Below are positions 1-5,769 of a stretch of DNA of 8,497 bases, piece by piece. Location of the stretch: positions 1-8,497 of the forward strand of contig DOIV01000140.1 in the NCBI GenBank assembly GCA_003511845.1, written 5' to 3'. Each line of letters starts with the position of its first letter. The stretch's first letter is position 1. A program made the translations under genes and the position numbers. The notes below the pieces were generated by a model. The model searched no databases. It saw only the letters and a list, made by a program, of their open reading frames with translations, and was not told the DNA's origin. Origin of the DNA: Flavobacteriaceae bacterium (GTDB taxonomy: Bacteria; Bacteroidota; Bacteroidia; Flavobacteriales; Flavobacteriaceae).

Positions 1-29
1 CCAAAATAAAAAAGGAATAAATCAAAAAG

Positions 30-49
30 ATTCCTGCTTTCGCAGGAGT
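30..49. repeat. Short hairpin resembling a dispersed intergenic repeat
   Basis: An 8-bp stem (arms 30-37 and 42-49, core CCTGC/GCAGG, one G-U pair) closes a TTTC loop. From memory, the sequence around it resembles the ATTCCTGC-TTTC-GCAGGAATGACA type of repeat scattered between genes in many bacterial genomes, including flavobacteria; I could not count copies. It ends 8 nt before the ATG at 58, so any RNA hairpin would sit in or next to the ribosome-loading region of the amidohydrolase mRNA. There is no T-tract after it, so it is not an obvious intrinsic terminator. Confidence 0.55.
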
Positions 50-57
50 GACAACAT

Positions 58-1143
58 ATGAAAAAACGAAAACTACGCATTAACGGTCATTCCCACTTAT
101 TACCTTATCCTGAAGAGATTCCTCAGTTTATGAAAGACAAAGGTATTTTTTGGGTTGATAAAGATCGGAAATTCATGCTCCAAAAAAATTGGAAACGACC
201 AGTAACGGATTCTAGTTTCTTTTTGGATGAAAAATTAGAATGGATGGAGCGTTTCAATATTGACCATGCTGTAGTTTTAAATTTATCTCAACTCTATGGT
301 AATGGGTTGCGACTAGAAGAAATGAAAAAAGCCTTGCGTTTTCAAAATGATTTTAATGCCAAAGTACAACAAGACTATCCTTCAAAATTTACTACAGGGT
401 TTGTCGTTCATCCAGGGTTTGTACGTGGCGCCTGTTGGGAAATTGAGCGTTGTGTAGAACAGTTAGGCATGCAACTTTTGTGCCTACCCACACATTATAT
501 GGATACCATTGGTACTTGGCGATGTATTTTTGATGAAGAAAATGAACCGATTTTTGAATTGGCTAGTAAGTACAATTTGGCCGTTGAAATCCACCCTTAT
601 GATGGTGAAAAATTTATTTTATTAGAAAATACTTCTTGGCGATTTCATTTGATATGGATGCTTGCCCAGTGTGCAGATGCATATCATTTTTTAACCTTGA
701 GTGGTTATCAAGACAAATATCCGAATATGCGAGTCTGTTTTGCTCATGGTGGGCAATTATCACAAATTAATTTAGGAAGACGTATTCAAGGTTTTGATGG
801 CAGACCCGATTTATTTGAAGGACAAGAACACCCAAGAAAAGCTGTTGGGCACAAAAATATATTTTTCGACACCTTAGTTCATGATACTGGTTCTCTAAAA
901 TTATTGGTAGAAAACCAAGGCTATAAACAAGTTGTTATGGGTTTAGATGATCCGTATCCTTTAGGTGAAATGGAAAGCGAAACACAATCTTCTTATCCAG
1001 GAAAAATTTTAGATTTAGCTAAGGAACGTAATATTATTACCCCAGATGAATACGATGCCATTTGGGAAGATAATGTGATACAATGGCTGTGTGGAGATGA
1101 TAAATCTGCTAAAGAAAAACTAGTGAAGAGAATTTTGGGTTGA
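58..1143 (+). CDS. ACMSD-like metal-dependent amidohydrolase (probable 2-amino-3-carboxymuconate-6-semialdehyde decarboxylase family)
   Basis: This 361-residue protein belongs to the amidohydrolase superfamily, in the branch of aminocarboxymuconate-semialdehyde decarboxylase (ACMSD), a Zn-dependent non-oxidative decarboxylase of the kynurenine route of tryptophan breakdown. The visible active-site pattern matches: the N-terminal HxH metal pair is H11-S-H13, the barrel histidine is H179 in EIHPYDGE, the catalytic-type histidine is H230 in CFAHGG, and the last metal ligand is D297 in MGLDDPYPLGEME. The ACMSD hallmarks GRR...GRPDL (240-252), LVHD (273-276) and the PLGEME loop are also present. 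It is about 25 residues longer than human ACMSD. The ATG at 58 is the first possible start, because an in-frame TGA lies at 49-51. It stands alone here, convergent with the Fe-S genes, and any upstream partners lie outside the window. The family is fairly certain; the exact substrate is inferred. Confidence 0.85.
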   Translation: MKKRKLRINGHSHLLPYPEEIPQFMKDKGIFWVDKDRKFMLQKNWKRPVTDSSFFLDEKLEWMERFNIDHAVVLNLSQLYGNGLRLEEMKKALRFQNDFNAKVQQDYPSKFTTGFVVHPGFVRGACWEIERCVEQLGMQLLCLPTHYMDTIGTWRCIFDEENEPIFELASKYNLAVEIHPYDGEKFILLENTSWRFHLIWMLAQCADAYHFLTLSGYQDKYPNMRVCFAHGGQLSQINLGRRIQGFDGRPDLFEGQEHPRKAVGHKNIFFDTLVHDTGSLKLLVENQGYKQVVMGLDDPYPLGEMESETQSSYPGKILDLAKERNIITPDEYDAIWEDNVIQWLCGDDKSAKEKLVKRILG

Positions 1144-1153
1144 TAAAATATAA

Positions 1154-1186
1154 AGACCTCACAGGTTTTGAAAACCTGTGAGGTCT
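1154..1186. repeat. Perfect 33-nt palindrome (16-bp arms), repeat or terminator-like
   Basis: Arms 1154-1169 and 1171-1186 are exact inverted repeats around a single G at 1170, with the core CCTCACAGG / CCTGTGAGG. It starts 11 nt after the stop codon of the amidohydrolase and lies between convergent genes, so it could act as a bidirectional terminator. There is no clear T-run on either side, only TTTT inside the apex. The sequence resembles palindromic GACCT...AGGTC elements that I recall being repeated between genes in Bacteroidota genomes. Which of these roles it plays cannot be decided from one copy. Confidence 0.75.
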
Positions 1187-1262
1187 AAGTGATTTATAGT
1201 GTTCCTATTCTATCTTATCTAAGCTATGTTTTTAAAGAAAAACTGGCTAAACGAATTTTATG

Positions 1263-1499
1263 CTAATGCACTTCAACAACTTCTTTAATTTGAGGAGCAT
1301 ATCTTTTAATAGTTGCTTCAACACCATTTTTAAGTGTCATTTGATTTACAGAACAATCAATACAAGCACCTAACAATTCAACTTTAACGACATCATTCTC
1401 TATAGATATTAATGAAATATCTCCTCCATCAGCCTGTAAAAAAGGTCTAATTTCGTCTAATGCAGCTTCTACTTTTGTTATTAATTCGTTTTCAGTCAT
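1263..1499 (-). CDS. NifU/Nfu-type Fe-S cluster scaffold domain protein
   Basis: This 78-residue protein consists of just the NifU C-terminal (Nfu) domain, which binds a labile [4Fe-4S] cluster between two protomers and passes it to client proteins in the cytoplasm. The signature is GACIDCSVNQMTLKNGVE, with cluster cysteines C46 and C49 in the CxxC, followed by the TLKxGVE helix. The ADGGDISL stretch (23-30) is also typical of the fold. It lacks the N-terminal A-type or IscU-like domain found in NfuA and full-length NifU, and the short free-standing form is common in Bacteroidota. Its ATG follows the mrp stop codon by 5 bp, so the two are almost certainly translated from one message, pairing a scaffold with a P-loop carrier. 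Confidence 0.92.
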   Translation of the reverse strand: MTENELITKVEAALDEIRPFLQADGGDISLISIENDVVKVELLGACIDCSVNQMTLKNGVEATIKRYAPQIKEVVEVH

Positions 1500-1504
1500 A
1501 AATA

Positions 1505-2647
1505 TTATTTTGTACTACAACCTGCCATAGTTGTTATTTTTACAATTTCAGTTGGTGGTAAATCATCATTTCGTTTTACCAATTGTGATACCATATTTTT
1601 AGTGATACCAATAAAAGTATTTTCTAATGGAGTATCATCCTGTAAAGCAACTGGATGACCAGCATCACCCGCTTCTCTAATACTTTGCACTAAAGGAATT
1701 TCGCCTAAAAATGTGGTATTAATATCTTGGGCTAAATTTCTTGCTCCATCTTTACCAAAAATATAATATTTATTATCTGGCAATTCAGCAGGTGTAAAAT
1801 AGCTCATATTTTCGATAATACCTAATACAGGTACATTAATATTTTCTTGTTCAAACATTGCCACACCCTTTTTAGCATCTGCTAAAGCAATATTTTGAGG
1901 TGTACTTACTATAACGGCTCCAGTAACCGGAACTGCTTGTACTATTGACAAATGAATATCGCCAGTACCTGGAGGTAAATCAATCAACATAAAATCTAAC
2001 TCTCCCCAATCTGCATCAAAAATCATTTGATTTAAGGCTTTAGAAGCCATTGCACCACGCCATATTACGGCTTGATTTGATTGCGTAAAAAAACCTAACG
2101 ATAACAGTTTAACGCCATAGCTTTCAACAGGTACCATTTTTGAACGCCCGTTGACATTTCTTGCTGTTGGTTTTGCTTCGGCTACATCAAACATAATAGG
2201 CATTGAAGGTCCGTAAACATCTGCATCTAAAATCCCAACTTTGAATCCCATTTTTACTAAAGTAACTGCTAAATTAGCCGTTAAGGTAGATTTACCAACA
2301 CCACCTTTACCAGATGCTATGGCTATGATATTTTGGATACCTGCAACTTTTTTTGCCTTAATCGCATTATTGGCTGCACTTTTAGTTGCCGTATCAGGAG
2401 TATTCGCTTTAACATTTACTTTAACATCAATCTTTTGATCTACTTTTTCATGTATCACTTTCATAATCTCAACTTCCATCTTCTTTTTGGCTTGCAACGT
2501 AGGGTTTCCAATGGTAACGTCTACAATTACCTCATTACCAAATGTAACTACATTGGTCACAAATTTACTTTCAATTAAACTTTTTCCCTCACCCGGAGCA
2601 GTAATGGTTTCTAAAGCATTGTATATATCTTGTTTGCTAAATTTCAT
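1505..2647 (-). CDS. mrp: Mrp/NBP35-family Fe-S cluster carrier ATPase (ApbC-like)
   Basis: This 380-residue cytoplasmic P-loop ATPase is involved in assembling or delivering Fe-S clusters. Residues 1-82 form a MIP18/DUF59 domain. A linker rich in A, K and T leads to the deviant Walker A GKGGVGKST (113-121), followed by DADVYGPS (141-148), which corresponds to the switch I region, and IDLPPGTGD (222-230), the Walker B-like loop. In the part of the family where E. coli Mrp carries its bridging CxxC, this protein reads NMSYFTPAELPDNKYYIFG (280-298) with no cysteine. The only cysteine in the whole protein is C377 in the tail TMAGCSTK. From memory, other Bacteroidota Mrp proteins share this arrangement. 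Transcription probably starts from the TATATTTG box at 2708-2701, and nfu follows after 5 bp. Confidence 0.95.
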   Translation of the reverse strand: MKFSKQDIYNALETITAPGEGKSLIESKFVTNVVTFGNEVIVDVTIGNPTLQAKKKMEVEIMKVIHEKVDQKIDVKVNVKANTPDTATKSAANNAIKAKKVAGIQNIIAIASGKGGVGKSTLTANLAVTLVKMGFKVGILDADVYGPSMPIMFDVAEAKPTARNVNGRSKMVPVESYGVKLLSLGFFTQSNQAVIWRGAMASKALNQMIFDADWGELDFMLIDLPPGTGDIHLSIVQAVPVTGAVIVSTPQNIALADAKKGVAMFEQENINVPVLGIIENMSYFTPAELPDNKYYIFGKDGARNLAQDINTTFLGEIPLVQSIREAGDAGHPVALQDDTPLENTFIGITKNMVSQLVKRNDDLPPTEIVKITTMAGCSTK

Positions 2648-2668
2648 ATGTGTTTTATTACTATCTAT

Positions 2669-2688
2669 TATATTATCTAGATAATATA
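2669..2688. promoter_or_regulatory. 20-bp perfect palindrome in the mrp leader (candidate operator)
   Basis: The sequence is self-complementary over all 20 positions, centred on CTAG (2677-2680), with flanks ATTAT/ATAAT. It lies between the predicted mrp -7 box (2701-2708) and the mrp start codon (2647), covering roughly +7 to +26 of the expected transcript. That position suits a repressor operator or a leader hairpin. It is very AT-rich, so a chance palindrome in a biased background is a real alternative. Confidence 0.35.
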
Positions 2689-2700
2689 TATTGTAAATTA

Positions 2701-2708
2701 CAAATATA
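2701..2708 (-). promoter_or_regulatory. Bacteroidota -7 promoter box for mrp-nfu
   Basis: Read on the - strand this is TATATTTG, a perfect match to the Bacteroidota sigma-A -7 consensus TAnnTTTG. It ends 53 nt before the mrp ATG, giving an expected leader of about 45-48 nt. A TTG lies 12 bp upstream, which is too close for the usual -33 element, so the upstream half of the promoter is not well supported. Confidence 0.5.
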
Positions 2709-2760
2709 AGGTTTACGCTTCAATAAATAAAAGGTTTTTCGGTAACAATTATCACCTAAT

Positions 2761-4362
2761 TTAATTCAAGAAAAAAACTTCTTCAAGATCCCAATTTGCT
2801 CTAATATTCAAAATGGTATGGATATAAATGACTTCTTCTGGTTGTGCTTTTAATAAATAATTACCTGTATCCCATTTTTTATTTTTATTATCATCATAAA
2901 TTACACGTATCATGTATTTGCCTGGAATAATATTTGCAAAATTGTAATCTTGCTCTTTAACTGCATAAATTTCATTAAAAACAGCACCTTTTTCAGTTAG
3001 TAATTGAACTATGACAGGATAACGCTTTACACCTTGCAAGGTAAGAAACAGTTTTCCATAATCTGTTTCTTTCTTTGTTTTTAAAGTGTATTTTAAGGTG
3101 TCAATACTAGCATGACCAAAAAAATTAGTAATGGCTTCGGGTAATATTTTAATAGCGTACTTTTTATCGTACTCTTTTTTAAAATCAAAAAGAATTTCTG
3201 TTTTATCCTTTGAAATTTGAGTGGTATAATTCATTGGCAAACTATCATTGTCGCTGAAATTAACTTTAGTAGTGTCAATATAATGAATTGGTGTATTACT
3301 TATCAATTTAAAGGTACCATTCATATGTAAAATACTAGAAGTTGAACTACTTATTGACAATGAATCTATCTCTTTTTTTCTTAATTTCACAACAACAGTA
3401 TCCAAAAAGCTATTATTTGACACTTTAAATTGAATAGAATCCTTTATATTTCGTGTAAAGTAATAATTAAGCGTGTCCTTCTCTTTTTCAAAATTTGAGA
3501 AACTTTTAAAATCGGCCGATTCTACCAAAGCTTCAACCTTTAAACTATCAGCAATCCCTTCATAACCAAATTGAATATGCCCTTTACTAATCTCAGATGG
3601 TCTTGTCAATTTATAAGGAAGTATTTCATTAAACAAATTGATGGCATAACTAGTATCAGATGGAACAGAAATGTGTTTTTTTACAAAACCTATTTTATCT
3701 TCTTTTGGATTGAACTTATAATTCTTAGACTTATCGCTTAAAGCTATTAACATATATTCACCCGCTTTAATATTTGTGATTTCCCAAAATGTAGAATCTA
3801 ATGTGCTACCAACATATAAAGGTTTTTCATTATAAATGATAGAATCTGTATACGCATCATTAAATTCATACAATAGAACTGTTATGTTTTTATCTGGAGT
3901 AATTTCAAAAGCATCGGTAACAGTTCCAGAAACTTTTAAAGAATCTATAATTGGCCCAGTAGAAAAAACATATTTAAAATTACTTAACACATTACCTTCG
4001 TTATTATCAACTATACTCTGTCCAAAATTAAATGTATATGTGGTATTATCTTTAAGTGTATCTAAAATCTTAATAGAGATATACTTACTAGGCACACCCA
4101 TAGGTGAGATTATAGGTTGATTTTTTAAAGGTGGAGACACTACCAATTGTGAAAACAACTCTTTTAGCTTTATATATTCATCAAAATAAATCTTAATTTC
4201 TTTTTCATTAAAATTGGTTGTTAAATGAGACGGACTTGCTTTAATCAAAATTGGAGCATCCATATCTTTATCACCACCAGTAGGTCTACTTCTTTTAGCA
4301 CAATCTGAAAGTAAAAAAATTGCAACTAAAAATCCTAGAAATATTGAAAAGCGTTTATTCAT
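2761..4362 (-). CDS. Ig-like (SbsA-type/Big_5) domain lipoprotein
   Basis: This 533-residue envelope protein has a signal peptide with a hydrophobic core at about residues 6-18 and a probable lipidated C21 (LLSDC). Aspartate just before the cysteine is unusual for a lipobox. The start of the mature protein, CAKRSRPTGGDKD, is characteristic of a Bacteroidota family. Residues about 35-137 look like a bacterial Ig-like domain of the SbsA type (DAPILIKASP... YIKLKE... TYTFNFGQSIVDNNEGN... FSTG). Residues about 138-240 resemble a carboxypeptidase-regulatory-like beta sandwich (KVSGTVTD... ITNIKAGEYMLIALSDKSKN). The C-terminal part (435-533) holds a similar module with an Asp/Asn-rich loop, DDNKNKKWDTG (490-500), that may bind calcium. 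No acidic surface-export signal follows the cysteine, so a periplasm-facing location is inferred. It starts 32 bp after comF and is probably in the same operon. Its molecular role is unknown. Confidence 0.85.
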   Translation of the reverse strand: MNKRFSIFLGFLVAIFLLSDCAKRSRPTGGDKDMDAPILIKASPSHLTTNFNEKEIKIYFDEYIKLKELFSQLVVSPPLKNQPIISPMGVPSKYISIKILDTLKDNTTYTFNFGQSIVDNNEGNVLSNFKYVFSTGPIIDSLKVSGTVTDAFEITPDKNITVLLYEFNDAYTDSIIYNEKPLYVGSTLDSTFWEITNIKAGEYMLIALSDKSKNYKFNPKEDKIGFVKKHISVPSDTSYAINLFNEILPYKLTRPSEISKGHIQFGYEGIADSLKVEALVESADFKSFSNFEKEKDTLNYYFTRNIKDSIQFKVSNNSFLDTVVVKLRKKEIDSLSISSSTSSILHMNGTFKLISNTPIHYIDTTKVNFSDNDSLPMNYTTQISKDKTEILFDFKKEYDKKYAIKILPEAITNFFGHASIDTLKYTLKTKKETDYGKLFLTLQGVKRYPVIVQLLTEKGAVFNEIYAVKEQDYNFANIIPGKYMIRVIYDDNKNKKWDTGNYLLKAQPEEVIYIHTILNIRANWDLEEVFFLN

Positions 4363-4394
4363 ACTTTGAAATTAAATGCAAATTAACAATTATT

Positions 4395-5081
4395 TTATTC
4401 AGTATATGTCATAGTTGCAATACTTAACTTTATATTATTAGATTTTAACAGTTGTAAAGCACAGGCTTCAAGAGTTGCCCCTGTGGTTATCACATCGTCA
4501 ATTAATAGAATATGCATATTTTCAAAGCGTTTTACATCTGTCAAATGAAAAATCTCTTGAACATTTTTCCAGCGATCAAATCTCTTTTTTAATGTTTGAG
4601 TTTCTGTAACCGATTTCCTGACTAGAATATCTTCAACATATATTGCTCCAATAATTTTTGAAAGACTCAAGCCAAAAGTAGTCAATTGATTATAGCCTCT
4701 TTCTTTTAACTTTTTCACATGTAATGGTACTGGAACGATACAATCTACACCTGTAAATCTTTTACTTTTTTTTAATTCATGACCTAACCAATCTCCTAAA
4801 AAAACGCCTACTTCTTGGTGTCCATAATATTTTAACTGATAAATTAATTGTTGAGATATTCCTTTTGTTTTATAAAATAATAATGCTGTTCCGTATTCTA
4901 TAGGTATACGTCCGAAAAATGTTTGCTCTACTTTATTATTTATTTCTTCAGTAAAGTTTGTCACGGGCAATTCAAATCTACATTTTAAACAAACTATAAT
5001 TTCGTTTTTTAATAACTGTTCTTTACAGCATAAACAAACTTTAGGAAAAAATAAATGGTAAATCTCTTTAAAAAATTGCAT
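4395..5081 (-). CDS. ComF-family phosphoribosyltransferase-like protein
   Basis: This 228-residue protein belongs to the ComF/GntX family. The N-terminus has a zinc-finger-like cysteine cluster (C16, C18, C19, then C31 and C34). The middle carries VPVPLHVKKLKERGYNQ (116-132) and TQTLKKRFDR (161-170), both diagnostic of the family. The C-terminus has the PRPP-binding loop LLIDDVITTGAT (192-203). ComF is linked to natural transformation, where it is needed for uptake or processing of incoming DNA; the enzymatic substrate, if any, is not established. Length and all key motifs are intact. It diverges from the methyltransferase at 5134 across a 52-bp gap and precedes the lipoprotein gene in a likely two-gene unit. 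No strong TAnnTTTG box was found for it. Confidence 0.93.
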   Translation of the reverse strand: MQFFKEIYHLFFPKVCLCCKEQLLKNEIIVCLKCRFELPVTNFTEEINNKVEQTFFGRIPIEYGTALLFYKTKGISQQLIYQLKYYGHQEVGVFLGDWLGHELKKSKRFTGVDCIVPVPLHVKKLKERGYNQLTTFGLSLSKIIGAIYVEDILVRKSVTETQTLKKRFDRWKNVQEIFHLTDVKRFENMHILLIDDVITTGATLEACALQLLKSNNIKLSIATMTYTE

Positions 5082-5086
5082 CTTTG
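5079..5086 (+). promoter_or_regulatory. Weak -7-like box before the methyltransferase
   Basis: CATCTTTG matches TAnnTTTG at all fixed positions but the first. It overlaps the start codon of the divergent comF gene and lies 47 nt before the TTG start at 5134. No TTG at the proper -33 distance is seen. It is the best candidate in the 52-bp divergent gap, but a weak one. Confidence 0.25.
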
Positions 5087-5133
5087 GCGAATTAATTGAT
5101 GAATTTAAGTGTTATTTTATTAAAAACACAACA

Positions 5134-5691
5134 TTGCAAAAGAAAAAAGCATTTTTTAAAGAAGCAGTAAAAAATATTAAAACCTCTGGTACAATAGTAC
5201 CAAGTTCTAAATATCTAATTCAAAAAATGCTCAAAGTTGTAGATTTCTCCAAGGCAAAAATTATTGTTGAATATGGTTCAGGCAACGGTATAATTACTAA
5301 AGAAATTTTAAAAAAACTTGATAAAAACGGTCAGCTTATATGTTTTGAAATTAACTCAGAGTTTTACAAACATATTCAAACAATAAATGACCCAAGACTT
5401 ACTGTTCTTAATGAATCGTGTGAAAATATAAGGTTCGTCTGTGACAAGCTAAATATTAAAAAAATTGATTGTATTATTTCTAGCTTACCTTTAACAAATA
5501 TACCAGACAAAATCACAGAAAAAATATTAAATCAAAGTTACCTTCAGTTAAAAGAAAATGGTTGTTTTTTACAATATCAATATACATTAACCTACTTCAA
5601 AAAAATGAAAAAAATATATAAAAGTGTTGATTTAGGTTTTGAAATAAGAAACATACCACCTGCTTTTATCTATAAATGCAAAAAAATATAA
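5134..5691 (+). CDS. PmtA/KsgA-like SAM-dependent methyltransferase
   Basis: This 185-residue class I methyltransferase has a SAM-binding motif I, VEYGSGNG (45-52), and an acidic residue ending strand beta2 at E72 (LICFEIN). Its active-site stretch is DCIISSLPLTNIP (112-124), and it ends in NIPPAFIYKCKK. The opening FFKEAVKNIKTSGTIVPSS and the SSLP and NIPPAF blocks resemble bacterial phospholipid (phosphatidylethanolamine) N-methyltransferases of the PmtA type, which are related to rRNA adenine dimethylases. A lipid substrate is therefore possible but not proven. The start is TTG: the frame is open back to 5062 after a TAA at 5059-5061 with no ATG or GTG, and the next in-frame ATG (residue 32) would delete the conserved N-terminal block. 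Base composition is more AT-rich than in the amidohydrolase or mrp. Confidence 0.82.
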   Translation: MQKKKAFFKEAVKNIKTSGTIVPSSKYLIQKMLKVVDFSKAKIIVEYGSGNGIITKEILKKLDKNGQLICFEINSEFYKHIQTINDPRLTVLNESCENIRFVCDKLNIKKIDCIISSLPLTNIPDKITEKILNQSYLQLKENGCFLQYQYTLTYFKKMKKIYKSVDLGFEIRNIPPAFIYKCKKI

Positions 5692-5712
5692 GCATTTTGC
5701 ACAATATTTTTC

Positions 5713-5720
5713 TAAATTTG
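5713..5720 (+). promoter_or_regulatory. Bacteroidota -7 promoter box for the coiled-coil gene
   Basis: TAAATTTG is a perfect TAnnTTTG match, 49 nt before the ATG at 5770, predicting a leader of roughly 42-45 nt. A TTTTG lies at 5695-5699, but its spacing of 13 bp is shorter than expected for a -33 element. The box lies 21 bp past the methyltransferase stop codon, so the coiled-coil gene is probably transcribed independently. Confidence 0.55.
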
Positions 5721-5769
5721 CGTTTTAGCATAGAATACAAACACAAACCCCTAAAATTAAATTTTAATT

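Noticed and set aside
58..1143. Horizontal acquisition of the amidohydrolase based on its higher GC
   Set aside because: By eye it is only slightly more GC-rich than the methyltransferase and similar to mrp, which is what a well-conserved gene would show; the flanking repeats alone do not prove transfer.
2241..2684. Overlapping open frames on the + strand inside mrp
   Set aside because: They are antisense to a clearly recognised conserved gene, have biased composition and show no family motifs.
3836..4120. Open frame on the + strand antisense to the lipoprotein
   Set aside because: It lies wholly within the lipoprotein gene, has no recognisable domain and no promoter or start context.
4375..4390. 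Possible internal promoter (TTAATTTG on the - strand) before the lipoprotein gene
   Set aside because: It mismatches TAnnTTTG at a fixed position and has no -33 element; with a 32-bp gap, read-through from comF is the simpler reading.
5677..5701. Inverted repeat TGCAAAA/TTTTGCA around the methyltransferase stop codon, as a terminator
   Set aside because: The stem is only 7 bp with an 11-nt loop and two G-C pairs, followed by an interrupted T-run. It is too weak in this AT-rich DNA to list as a terminator.
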